A DNA stretch of 32,260 nucleotides, from NCBI GenBank assembly GCA_030040965.1, contig JASHOT010000348.1, forward strand, positions 1 to 32,260, given 5' to 3'. The notes beneath the pieces were generated by a model. The model had not been told where the DNA came from. It searched no databases and worked only from the letters and a program-made list of their open reading frames with translations. How positions within the stretch are numbered: the stretch's first letter is position 1; every line of letters starts with the position of its first letter. This document shows, one piece after another, positions 1 to 8,292 of this stretch. The position numbers and the translations under genes were made by a program. Source of the DNA: Candidatus Sulfotelmatobacter sp. Its GTDB lineage: Bacteria; Acidobacteriota; Terriglobia; Terriglobales; Acidobacteriaceae.

Positions 1-3000
1 CTCTCGAATTCCTGCGAGACATCGAGGCTGATCTGCAAGCCGCTACGCTCTAGCAGACCCTGGATGTACCACGACAAGGCGGAGTGCAGCCCGCTTTCGT
101 CGAGGAGTGGAGGATGAAGCAGGTAAGAGGTTGTGCGGATATCGTGATTCAATTGCTGCACCATGTCCTGGATGATTTCCGCATCATTGGCAAGTTCAGG
201 GTTGTTGCGACCGGCTTTCTGAACAAGCTGCGCGAGATTAATTCCCAATACGCTTAACGTTTGTCCGGCGCTGTCGTGCAGTTCCCGCGCAATGTGCCGG
301 CGTTCCTCGTCTTGCGCTCGCAGCAAGCGCCAGGAAAGCTCTCGAACCTGTTCCGATTGCTTTAACATTTCGGAGTTTCGCTGCTCCAAGTCCCGGGTGC
401 GAGCGCGCACCTCCGCGTCGAGCGTTTCCGCCAATTTCCGATATCGTTCCTCCGCGTCTTTGCGAGCGGTCACGTCGCTGGCCGCACCGAACCATTCGAT
501 GATCTCTCCGGCGTCATCGAATCGAGGAATGGCACGGGAATACGTCCATCCCAAGCTCCCGTCAGTGCGACGGACGCGATGCTCAAGCTCAAACATACTC
601 CTGGACCGCACGGCATCGCGGATCGTTCGCAAAACCAATTGCCGATCATCGGGATGAATATATTCTTCCAACCAATCCGTTCGCGTTTCTCCGGTATCGG
701 AGATAAATCCTCCGCCTTCCAGTTGGCGCATCTCGGTCCAGTCTGGACTCATGCGATAAACCGCATAAGAAGTCGCATTGACGAGGGCACGGAACCGTTC
801 CTCGCTCTCGCGCATCGCTCGCTCGGTGTGTTTTTGCAACGTGATGTCGTTGTTAGTCTCGAGAACGGACCATGACGCGCCGGTGGCTTCGCGAACCAGC
901 ACCCACCGGCTGATCACTACGACCTTCGCGCCGTTCTTTGTCTTATGAATTAGTTCGCCGCTCCAACGCTCGTCGCGGTGCAACTGCTCAACGATCTTAT
1001 CCAGAGGCATGGGGAATTGGGTGTGCAGGAGCTCGTGAGTCACGCGGCCGAAGGCTTCCTCGCGCGTAAAGCCATAGAGTTCGGTCGCAGCCCGGTTCCA
1101 ATAGGTAACGCGGTTGGCCGCGTCCCGGGTGAAGATGGCATCATTGCTGAGATCCAGGAGGCGAGCTTGCTCCAGTAAAGCTCGCTCCGCCCGCTTCCGG
1201 TCAGTAATTTCCCTGCCTTCCGGCACGAGGAAAGTCACCTTGCCGTGCTCATCCCTGATCGGGTGCAGCGAAAAGTCAAACACGACCACTTCACCCGCCG
1301 GCCGCCGCAGCGGCGCCTCATATCGAATAAACTCACCAGTGGCCGCTCGTGCAATGGCTTCGCGCAGTTTTTCTGGCGCTCCAGGCGTATGGACGAACCA
1401 AACCGTTTCCCAAAAAGGTCGACCGACAACATCCTCCCGCGTGTTATCCCCAAAATCGAGTGAGGCGCGATTGCAATCGAGCAAAGTTCCGTCGGGTGCG
1501 AGAAGACCGATGTATTCGTGAGTGCCATCGTAAATGGCGCGTAACCGCGCTTCGCTCTGACCTAACGCGTCCTGGGTTTGCTTCAGTTCCGTGATATCTC
1601 GAGTCGTTCCGGCGATCGCCTCCACTTCACCGCCCGGTCCAATCACGGGAACGAAGATGTAGTCGTAAATGCGACGGCCGTTGGTTCCGATAAAAGGAAC
1701 TTCGCCTCGGATGGGCTTTCTGGTCGCAATGACCTGTTCGATTTCCTGGTCGTGCATGGTGGCGTGCCACGGTTCGTATCCAAGCTCGAGGCAATTTCTG
1801 CCGATGGCATCATCCCACGTCTTGCCCCACATCCTCAGCAAGGCTTCGTTGGCATAGGTGAAGCGATGGTTCAGATCAAAGACGTAAACCAGGTCGGGCG
1901 TACTGCTCAGAATTGTTTGATAGAGCCGGCGTTGTCGCTCGTTTCGTTCGTTGCTTTCGCGCAGCAGGCGCGCCATCTTCAAATGCGAATTGACACGTGC
2001 GAGCAGCTCGCGTGCGGAGAACGGTTTGCACAGGTAATCGCTGGCCCCGGCGGCGACTCCTTCAATTCTTGATTCCTCGCCAGCCCGCGCCGAAAGCATG
2101 ATGAACGGTATCGTGGCCGTACGAGGATCCGACCGTAATTCCTTCAATAGGCCGAATCCATCCAGCTTGGGCATCATGACATCACTCAGAACGAGTTCCG
2201 GCGGGTGCGCGCGAATCGCCTCCAGCGCCCGTTCACCGTCAGGGACCACTTCCACCTCGAAAGTGGGTGAGAGAAGTTTCCGAACGTATTCGCGCATATC
2301 AGCATTGTCATCGGCGAGCAGAATTCGATGGCGCTCTTCCGCTCCCGGAACGGTCGAGACATAGCCGGACGAGACAGCTTTAGTCGGCGATTCCTTGCCA
2401 CTTGGCAGGTCCGGGAGCCAATACAAGGCTTCTTCAACGTAGGTCTCGCCGCCCAGGGCGGTTGATGCCAGCGAACGCTGCGCGCCAATGCGTTCGGCAG
2501 GCAGATGATCTTTGCCCATCGGAATGATTACGGTAAACGTACTACCGATTCCGATTTCGCTTTCTACACGGACTGAGCCGCCATTCTGTTTCGCCAGCTC
2601 CTGCACGAGCGCCAGGCCGATGCCGCTTCCCTCGAACGTGCGTCCATGGGCATTCTTGACTCGATAGAACCGCTTGAACAGGTGTGGCAAATCTTCCGCA
2701 GGAATGCCGGTACCGGTGTCTCGGACAGCAAGCTCCGCAGCCGCATCATTCTTCTGCACGGAAATCTCGATTTCGCCCTCAAACGTGAACTTGAAGGCAT
2801 TCGACAGCAGATTGAAAACAATCTTTTCCCACAATTCGCGGTCAACATAGACGGGTTGCTCCAGCTTGGGACAGGTAACGATGAACTGCAGGCCTGCCTT
2901 CTCAATCACAGAGCGAAATACACTTGCCAGATCAGAGGTCAGTTGAGCAAGGTCGACGGGCTCATAGCTGGTTTGGAAACGCCCGGCTTCGATCCGGGAA

Positions 3001-4634
3001 AAATCCAAAAGTGTATTCACCAATTTCAACAACCGCATTGAATTTCGATGTGCGATGTTCAAACGCTCGTGCTGGCGGGGCGCAAGTCCATTCGGCTCGG
3101 AAAGCACGTCTTCCAGGGGGCCCAGCATGAGAGTGAGCGGCGTGCGGAATTCGTGGCTGACATTGCTGAAGAAAAGGGTTTTCGCGCGATCAATCTCGGC
3201 CAGTGCCTCGGCACGCTTGCGCTCCTCCTCGTAGGCACGGGCGTTCGCAATCGTCGTGGCAATCTGGGTCGACATCAGCTCCAGGAAATCGCGATAGCTC
3301 TTGTCGAACTGAATGCGAGAGCTCAGCCCAGCGACTATGAATCCGGCAAGTTGATGCGGGATGTTGGAGCGAATTGGTAGCACGGCCGCGCTCGTAGGCG
3401 CGTCCGACCATGGACCTTGGGGAACGCGATCGAACCGATCGTTAAGATCCCGCACCAGCTCAATGTCCTCGGTAGCAAGCACGTCAAATAACGGCCACGA
3501 CTCTTCGCTTTGCGAACTGACGTCTACCGATTCCAGACAAGCTCGATCGCCAGCTTCGGCACCGATGCGGCAACCCAATCTGGCATTCTGCCGATTTTCG
3601 TCCAGTAAATAGAGAAGAAGAAAAGGAATGTCTTTGGAGTGTGGCGAGAGCGTTTCCCGGACAATGATGCAGGCTTCTTCCGCCGATTTCGGCTCAACGG
3701 AGCGCGCACCCAGATCGCGCAGAGCACGGACGCGGCGCTCCCCCACAACCTTTTCAGTGATTTCGTGAACCGTCGCTAAGACACCGCCGATGCCGCCGGA
3801 AACTGTTTCGTCCGGTACCGGGCTGTACGCAATCGTGAAATGCGTCTCCTCGAAGAAACCTTTTCGGTTGATTTCGAGTGGAATGTCTTCCATCCAGGTC
3901 GCGGGACCACCAGAAAAGGGAACTTCAATCAAGGGCTTTAGAACATGCCAGATTTCGTTCCAGACTTCACGAACCGGACGACCGACAGCCCACGGATGCT
4001 TGCTACCGAGGATGGGAATGTAGGCGTCGTTGTAGATCGAGCAGAATTCCGGTCCCCACCAAAGCAGTTGGGGAAATCGATTGGCCAGAAGAAACTTGAC
4101 GATCATGCGCAGAGCCGGCGACCAGGTTGTGGTTGCACCGAGTGGTGTGCGCGACCAATCCGTCGTCCGAATAAGTTCGCCCATCTCCCCGTCGGCGGAA
4201 AGCCAGGTGGAGATTTCTTCGCCATTGCGGGATGCCGAGGGATTTGGATTGCCCTCAGCGTTGGCTTTAGCGGCAAAAAGCTTCTCGATCGAAGGGATAA
4301 GCTCCTCTGCGATTACATTTTTCCCAACATAGCCATCCGCTCCGGCCTGCTCGGCTTGTTCGCGGACGACCGCGCTTTCGTTCTGACTGACGATGATTAT
4401 TCTTGCTCCGGGTAGCTGTTGGCGCACCAGGTGGGTTGCCTGCAACCCGTCCATGTTTGGCATGGATACATCCATCAGAACGGCGTCCGGACGAAGCTCG
4501 TTCGCTCGCTCCACTGCTTCCAGGCCATCCGCGGCTTGGCCGCATACTTGCCAATCGCCACGCTTCGCAAGCAGCGACGTGATTGCACGCCGCACCGGTT
4601 CATGATCGTCAACGACGAGAATTCGCAATGTCAT
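1..4634 (-). CDS. Giant hybrid sensor histidine kinase, C-terminus off window
   Basis: One frame stays open from ATG 4634 to base 1 (1544 codons read, no stop reached). Domain order read by eye: NarL-type receiver (residues 1-123, phospho-acceptor D55); PAS-like domain from about 134 carrying the DWSxTPLG motif; GAF-like region about 330-470; HisKA with the H-box SHEFRTPL (H494); HATPase with N-box near 605 and G-boxes to about 705; second receiver (about 768-890, D818); four PAS domains (about 897-1390); then a HisKA_3 dimerisation segment with ELHDSAGQ (H1453) of the NarX/DesK type. Its ATPase domain would lie beyond the window. No membrane segment is visible, so it is probably cytoplasmic. 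It should sense signals through PAS/GAF and phosphorylate its own and external receivers. Two different phospho-acceptor His modules in one chain is unusual. No clear Shine-Dalgarno precedes the ATG. The ligand is unknown. Confidence 0.9.
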   Translation of the reverse strand, partial: MTLRILVVDDHEPVRRAITSLLAKRGDWQVCGQAADGLEAVERANELRPDAVLMDVSMPNMDGLQATHLVRQQLPGARIIIVSQNESAVVREQAEQAGADGYVGKNVIAEELIPSIEKLFAAKANAEGNPNPSASRNGEEISTWLSADGEMGELIRTTDWSRTPLGATTTWSPALRMIVKFLLANRFPQLLWWGPEFCSIYNDAYIPILGSKHPWAVGRPVREVWNEIWHVLKPLIEVPFSGGPATWMEDIPLEINRKGFFEETHFTIAYSPVPDETVSGGIGGVLATVHEITEKVVGERRVRALRDLGARSVEPKSAEEACIIVRETLSPHSKDIPFLLLYLLDENRQNARLGCRIGAEAGDRACLESVDVSSQSEESWPLFDVLATEDIELVRDLNDRFDRVPQGPWSDAPTSAAVLPIRSNIPHQLAGFIVAGLSSRIQFDKSYRDFLELMSTQIATTIANARAYEEERKRAEALAEIDRAKTLFFSNVSHEFRTPLTLMLGPLEDVLSEPNGLAPRQHERLNIAHRNSMRLLKLVNTLLDFSRIEAGRFQTSYEPVDLAQLTSDLASVFRSVIEKAGLQFIVTCPKLEQPVYVDRELWEKIVFNLLSNAFKFTFEGEIEISVQKNDAAAELAVRDTGTGIPAEDLPHLFKRFYRVKNAHGRTFEGSGIGLALVQELAKQNGGSVRVESEIGIGSTFTVIIPMGKDHLPAERIGAQRSLASTALGGETYVEEALYWLPDLPSGKESPTKAVSSGYVSTVPGAEERHRILLADDNADMREYVRKLLSPTFEVEVVPDGERALEAIRAHPPELVLSDVMMPKLDGFGLLKELRSDPRTATIPFIMLSARAGEESRIEGVAAGASDYLCKPFSARELLARVNSHLKMARLLRESNERNERQRRLYQTILSSTPDLVYVFDLNHRFTYANEALLRMWGKTWDDAIGRNCLELGYEPWHATMHDQEIEQVIATRKPIRGEVPFIGTNGRRIYDYIFVPVIGPGGEVEAIAGTTRDITELKQTQDALGQSEARLRAIYDGTHEYIGLLAPDGTLLDCNRASLDFGDNTREDVVGRPFWETVWFVHTPGAPEKLREAIARAATGEFIRYEAPLRRPAGEVVVFDFSLHPIRDEHGKVTFLVPEGREITDRKRAERALLEQARLLDLSNDAIFTRDAANRVTYWNRAATELYGFTREEAFGRVTHELLHTQFPMPLDKIVEQLHRDERWSGELIHKTKNGAKVVVISRWVLVREATGASWSVLETNNDITLQKHTERAMRESEERFRALVNATSYAVYRMSPDWTEMRQLEGGGFISDTGETRTDWLEEYIHPDDRQLVLRTIRDAVRSRSMFELEHRVRRTDGSLGWTYSRAIPRFDDAGEIIEWFGAASDVTARKDAEERYRKLAETLDAEVRARTRDLEQRNSEMLKQSEQVRELSWRLLRAQDEERRHIARELHDSAGQTLSVLGINLAQLVQKAGRNNPELANDAEIIQDMVQQLNHDIRTTSYLLHPPLLDESGLHSALSWYIQGLLERSGLQISLDVSQEFE

Positions 4635-4747
4635 TTTTTTGAGATGACCACGTCAGCAATTTTTTTAAGGACTACTCTGTTTCCAACGATTACGTAACCA
4701 CGACAATAGCGAGTCGCGTTGAGATAGCGCGACCCTCCTTTAAACAT
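4631..4747 (-). CDS. Possible 38-aa leader ORF overlapping kinase start
   Basis: A 38-codon frame starts at ATG 4747 and its TGA overlaps the kinase ATG as ATGA (4634-4631), a typical arrangement for translational coupling. The product would be basic at its C-terminus (ends VVISKK). There is no obvious Shine-Dalgarno before its ATG and I recognise no family, so chance overlap is quite possible. If real, it could supply ribosomes to the kinase, whose own start lacks a visible ribosome-binding site. Confidence 0.2.
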   Translation of the reverse strand: MFKGGSRYLNATRYCRGYVIVGNRVVLKKIADVVISKK

Positions 4748-4970
4748 CTGTGGCCAGAGGGAGCAACACCAATGTTGACGATAGTAAGGATGCGTTAAAC
4801 CGGGCTAATTCGGAAATAAGGTGTTTTGTGTATTGACGGAGAGAATGTCTGTTTGGGAATGTCTCCCTTACTCTTCCTGCGATCGTTTTCGTTACCGACC
4901 ACGACGCGAATGACACATTCGGCGCGTGACTCGGAGTATTTTCGTGGCCAACTCGCAAGCAGCCGATCAC
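4635..4970. other. Intergenic stretch upstream of hybrid kinase
   Basis: This stretch separates the GH105 gene from the hybrid kinase, both on the minus strand. Apart from the 38-codon leader ORF and the GTCGCG inverted repeat it holds nothing I can assign. A 76-codon minus frame (4740-4970) has no ribosome-binding site and no recognisable family. The kinase promoter should lie here, but no confident -35/-10 pair was found. Confidence 0.5.
4713..4733. repeat. Inverted repeat GTCGCG-N9-CGCGAC
   Basis: Perfect 6-bp arms (4713-4718 and 4728-4733) with a 9-nt loop, about 80-100 bp upstream of the hybrid kinase start. It could be an operator or an RNA hairpin in the leader. No T-run follows, so it is not an evident terminator. 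Confidence 0.35.
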
Positions 4971-6158
4971 TCATTCGGAGTTCTGCCCGTTTGGTTTTGC
5001 GCCGCCTGTGATTTTACTGAGCTCGGAACCTGCCATCAGAAATGCACCCACTCCGTAAACATAGCTGGAAGACGGCTTGTATTTGCCGGGTTCGGCGCCG
5101 ATGGGCTGGATGTTGCCGAGTCGACCGCTGGCATAGATATGCGTCAGCATGCCGCGCCAGGCCCGACTCACCACGGGAAAATATTTCTTGCGGTCGAGGA
5201 TGTGCTCACGGATGCCCCACGCAAGGCCGTAAGTGAAGAAACCCGTGCTGGAGATCTCTGGCGCGGGGTAGGCGTCGGGGTCGAGAAGGCTGGCGCGCCA
5301 TAGGCCATCGGGCGGCTGGAGCGCCGCGATCCGTTCAGACATGTCGCGATAAAGGGTGAGGTACTTTCCGCGCAGGGGCGAGTCCCTTGGCAGCCGCTCG
5401 ATCACAAGAGCAAGACTGGCGAGAACCCAACCATTGCCGCGCGACCAGAAGACTTTCTGTCCGTTAGGCTCGCGTGTAGTGAGGAAGCGCTTATCGCGAT
5501 AGTAGAGGTGCTCGGCAGGATCGTAGAGAACTGCGGTGGTCAGGCTCCACTCATGATCCATGAAGTCGACATAGCGCGGGTCGCCCGTGGCGACGGTGAG
5601 TTGAGCGAGAACTGGGCTCGCCATGTAGAGAGCATCGCACCACCACCACAGCAGGTTCTGGGGATCGTCGGCTCGGGCGAGGAGTTTGTTCATGCCATCG
5701 CGCGTGGGCGCGAGCATCTCCGGGTCATGCTTCTCGGCGTAGAAGGAAAGATATGTGAAACCGATGGCTTCATCGTCAGCATGACCGAAGCGCGGGCCAA
5801 AACTCCAATGATTCTGCGCGGCAACCTGAAGGACGCGGTCGCGGTATCGCGGGTCGCCGGTAGCTTTCGAGGCAGCGAGAAAACCATCATAGAGAGCCGC
5901 GTAGGTCCACTGGATGTTGTACTTGCCTTCTGACTCATGCAACTGCCAATCCGCGACCTTCTTCATCGCTCTGAGGATGTCACGACGCTTCAGACGCGGC
6001 GAAAGATCGGTAGCGAGCGGACCGGGATCGTCAGGTTCGCTTCCCGCAGCGGCTCGCTCGTCGGCGGGCGCCAAACCCTGTGCGGGAACAATCGGGCACG
6101 AGACGAAAACCGATACTGCGAGAACAATGGAAGCGACCAGCAAAGAAAAGTTCTTCAT
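4971..6158 (-). CDS. Exported GH105 unsaturated rhamnogalacturonyl hydrolase-like
   Basis: A 395-aa GH88/GH105 glycosidase. Family members remove the terminal unsaturated uronic acid left by polysaccharide lyases, for example on rhamnogalacturonan oligomers. The (alpha/alpha)6-barrel hallmarks are visible: WWWCDALYMA with D175 in the position of the catalytic Asp of YteR-type enzymes, and SRGNGWVLASL around residues 238-248. Residues 1-27 form a signal peptide (hydrophobic core, likely cut near AQG); C21 in FVSC is a poor lipobox, so a lipoprotein is possible but less likely. AGGA lies 7 nt before the ATG. It sits 13 nt behind the KdgD-like gene and is likely co-transcribed with it, which points to uronate/pectin metabolism. 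Exact linkage specificity (galacturonyl or glucuronyl) is not readable. Confidence 0.85.
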   Translation of the reverse strand: MKNFSLLVASIVLAVSVFVSCPIVPAQGLAPADERAAAGSEPDDPGPLATDLSPRLKRRDILRAMKKVADWQLHESEGKYNIQWTYAALYDGFLAASKATGDPRYRDRVLQVAAQNHWSFGPRFGHADDEAIGFTYLSFYAEKHDPEMLAPTRDGMNKLLARADDPQNLLWWWCDALYMASPVLAQLTVATGDPRYVDFMDHEWSLTTAVLYDPAEHLYYRDKRFLTTREPNGQKVFWSRGNGWVLASLALVIERLPRDSPLRGKYLTLYRDMSERIAALQPPDGLWRASLLDPDAYPAPEISSTGFFTYGLAWGIREHILDRKKYFPVVSRAWRGMLTHIYASGRLGNIQPIGAEPGKYKPSSSYVYGVGAFLMAGSELSKITGGAKPNGQNSE

Positions 6159-6171
6159 CGGCGGTCCTGGT

Positions 6172-7206
6172 TTATGAAAGAAAGGGCTTCCATCGTTCCA
6201 CTATGACCTTCACTTGCTCCGCATCCTCGGAGCGAAGCTGCGGAAGTGGCGGGCGCACGGGACCCGCAGCGTAGCCAAGGATGTTCATCATTTCCTTCAT
6301 GACAGAAACCTCGTATCCCTTTCGACGAGCGCGGAGTTCATAAAGAGGGATGACATAAGTGTTCATCAGGCGCATCAGGGAGACAGAATCGCCCACGGAA
6401 GCAGTCTCATGGAGCTTTACGGAAAGCTTTGGTGCCACCGTTGCAACGCTCGAAGTGTAAGCGCGAATGCCGATGCTGTAGTAGCCGGGTACACAATCGT
6501 CGCCGGCTCCGCCAATCCAATGCAGTCGATCGCCCACGCGGTTGATAATCTGCTGATATCGCCGCAAGTCGCCCTGGCCGTCCTTCCAGCACGCCAGCGT
6601 GGGAACACGTGCTGCCAGTTGTTCCACCCATGCCGGGCTCGGATTTACCCAATCGCGGCTGTAAACGAGCAGGCCAAGCGAAGTGGCACGACCGATCTCC
6701 GCATAATAATTGGCCAGACCTTCTTCGTCGGCATTGGGATAATACGGTGGCAACGCCAGGATGGCATCGGCCCCGGCCTGCGCTGATTGCCGAGCCAACT
6801 CGACCGCTATCGGAGCGTTGAATCCTGTACCAGCGATGACTGGAATCCGCCCGTTCACCTCTTCTGCCGTGGCCTTTACAACTTCCAAATGCTCGGCAGG
6901 AGTGAGTGAATACATTTCCCCGGTCCCTCCCGCAGCGACAATCGAAGCAATCGGGGTTTCCAGCAGGCGTTCGAGATTTTTTCGCAAGCCGAGAATATCT
7001 AAGGAAAAATCCGGCTTTAAAGGTGTGATTGGAAACGCGATCACACCTCGAAGTTTGCTTCGGAGCTCTTCAGGCTTCAATCGCCCATTAGCGCGGACGG
7101 AAGTCGCATCCTGAAACGCCGGGGTCGGGAAAATGGACGAAGCGGCCAGCGCACCAGCGCCGTCGATAAATTCTCGGCGTGAAAAATGTGAAGACATTGT
7201 TTTCAT
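6172..7206 (-). CDS. kdgD: Tat-exported KdgD-like 5-dehydro-4-deoxyglucarate dehydratase
   Basis: A 344-aa member of the DapA/N-acetylneuraminate lyase superfamily. The closest pattern by eye is KdgD, which dehydrates and decarboxylates 5-dehydro-4-deoxy-D-glucarate to 2,5-dioxopentanoate. Visible marks are AFPITPL (57-63), GGTGE (93-97), Y182 in YSRDW where KdgD usually has YNRD, the Schiff-base lysine K208 in CWKDGQGD, and the C-terminal GPVRPPL typical of KdgD. The oddity is the N-terminus: SRREFIDGAGALAASS is a Tat signal, although KdgD is normally cytoplasmic. The start may be 7206 or 7197; the AGAGGA motif spaces better to 7197. It is the first gene of a pair with the GH105 enzyme. Another DapA-family lyase activity cannot be excluded. 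Confidence 0.75.
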   Translation of the reverse strand: MKTMSSHFSRREFIDGAGALAASSIFPTPAFQDATSVRANGRLKPEELRSKLRGVIAFPITPLKPDFSLDILGLRKNLERLLETPIASIVAAGGTGEMYSLTPAEHLEVVKATAEEVNGRIPVIAGTGFNAPIAVELARQSAQAGADAILALPPYYPNADEEGLANYYAEIGRATSLGLLVYSRDWVNPSPAWVEQLAARVPTLACWKDGQGDLRRYQQIINRVGDRLHWIGGAGDDCVPGYYSIGIRAYTSSVATVAPKLSVKLHETASVGDSVSLMRLMNTYVIPLYELRARRKGYEVSVMKEMMNILGYAAGPVRPPLPQLRSEDAEQVKVIVERWKPFLS

Positions 7207-7397
7207 CTTCCTCTCATCTGTGGGCCGGCTGGAAATCGAAATCAGCTACATTCACGGTGCCCAGCGTCAACATGTGTACGTTCTCGACCTTGTTGAGATG
7301 AATTTCTAAATCTGTCCGGTGAATTGTAGCTGAGGTGCGGATGGAATTCCCGCTTTGCCTGCATCGTTAGGTGGGGTTGAGTCGCGGTGCTATCCGC

Positions 7398-7420
7398 CCA
7401 CCTGGCGTTCGCTCAGGTGG
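7398..7420. repeat. Hairpin CCACCTG-N9-CAGGTGG
   Basis: Perfect 7-bp arms (7398-7404, 7414-7420). The loop can extend the stem by GCG/CGC around TT with one bulged T. It lies between the end of the SDR gene and kdgD. No T-tract follows on either strand, so an intrinsic terminator is not supported; it may be an intergenic repeat or an RNA-processing hairpin. Confidence 0.45.
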
Positions 7421-7482
7421 AAGCAATGCGCATCCTTTGAAGCCGCTTCGGTTTTGAGGCTGCTTCGGTGATGAATGTTTTT

Positions 7483-7499
7483 CGGATTTTCGAAATCCG
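7483..7499. repeat. Hairpin CGGATTT-TCG-AAATCCG after SDR stop
   Basis: Perfect 7-bp stem with a 3-nt loop, 7 bp beyond the SDR stop codon. On the minus strand it is followed by A residues rather than T, so it does not fit a classical intrinsic terminator. It could still protect the 3' end of the operon mRNA. Confidence 0.45.
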
Positions 7500-7505
7500 A
7501 CTACA

Positions 7506-8255
7506 TCACCAGGGGAGCGGTCCGTCTTCGTTCGAAAACGTTCCTGTCGGACCATTTGCGTCGAGCAGCGCGAGGCGCACCGGCTCTCGTGCCGCCTGCT
7601 GAACCGTGCGTGTACCCTGGAAGTTGTTAAGGTCCGTCGCTGTAAACCCTGGACACGCAGCGTTGACCTTGATGCCTGCCGACTCAAGGTCAGCTGCAAG
7701 GGCGATCGTGACCCCGTTGAGCGCAGTTTTCGACAAAGGATAAGTGCCGTACATCGCGCGAAAGCGGTTTGCCGGGTCCGAGTTCAACGCCAGCGAGCCG
7801 ACGGAACTCGATACGTTGACGATGCGTGCCGCCGGAGCTTTACGAAGCAGCGGCAGCATCGCTTGCGTGACAGCAATGACGCCGAATACATTCGTCTCGA
7901 ATACCGCGCGCAAATCGTCGAGAGACGCGACACTCGCGCGGCCCGCCTTCACCATCTCTTCGAGCGACGCGCCAGGCTTTCCGGTGTGGGAAATCGCTGC
8001 ATTGTTCACGAGCACGTCGAGACGGCCGAATTCATTTCGGATGCGCTCTGCCGCGGCAGCGATGGAAGCGTGATTGGTCACGTCAAGCTGAAGAGCGTGG
8101 GCATTCACTCCCACGCTCTCTGCCGCCGTTTTCCCATGCTCCAAATTGCGCGACCCGACCAGCACAACGAAGCCATGAGCTGCAAGGTCCCTCGCGATTT
8201 GAAGACCGATTCCTTTATTTGCCCCCGTGACCAGCGCCACACGTTTGTCTTGCAT
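7506..8255 (-). CDS. Classical short-chain dehydrogenase/reductase
   Basis: A 249-aa NAD(P)-dependent SDR with all family marks: the cofactor glycine motif TGANKGIG (10-17), LDVT near 57-60, NNAA (84-87), the catalytic serine in VSSS (about 150), and Y172-PLS-K176. S/Y/K are all present, so it should be active on an alcohol or ketone; the substrate is not predictable. There is an insert of roughly 20 residues after NNAA compared with minimal SDRs. A strong AGAGGAGG ribosome-binding site precedes the ATG. It is the third gene of the minus-strand operon, 37 bp after the atypical SDR, and probably shares the TetR-controlled promoter near 10110-10170. Confidence 0.88.
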   Translation of the reverse strand: MQDKRVALVTGANKGIGLQIARDLAAHGFVVLVGSRNLEHGKTAAESVGVNAHALQLDVTNHASIAAAAERIRNEFGRLDVLVNNAAISHTGKPGASLEEMVKAGRASVASLDDLRAVFETNVFGVIAVTQAMLPLLRKAPAARIVNVSSSVGSLALNSDPANRFRAMYGTYPLSKTALNGVTIALAADLESAGIKVNAACPGFTATDLNNFQGTRTVQQAAREPVRLALLDANGPTGTFSNEDGPLPW

Positions 8256-8292
8256 GACGACCTCCTCTATTCAGATCAACAATGTCTGCCGC

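Larger units (their letters stand above)
7207..7505. other. Gap between SDR operon and kdgD, with hairpins
   Basis: No convincing gene. It contains two perfect inverted repeats (7398-7420 and 7483-7499). On the minus strand a 50-codon frame with no early ATG runs from a stop at 7369 to a TGA at 7216-7214, ending 7 bp before the kdgD start. That frame reads like a protein tail (EIHLNKVENV ... DFDFQPAHR) and may be a remnant, but this is weak. The kdgD promoter presumably lies here. Confidence 0.4.

Noticed and set aside
4740-4970. 76-codon minus-strand ORF between the GH105 gene and the hybrid kinase
   Set aside because: No ribosome-binding site, no recognisable family, and composition unlike the neighbouring genes.
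7483-7499. Hairpin as an intrinsic terminator of the SDR operon
   Set aside because: On the transcribed strand it is followed by A residues, not a U-tract; kept only as an inverted repeat.
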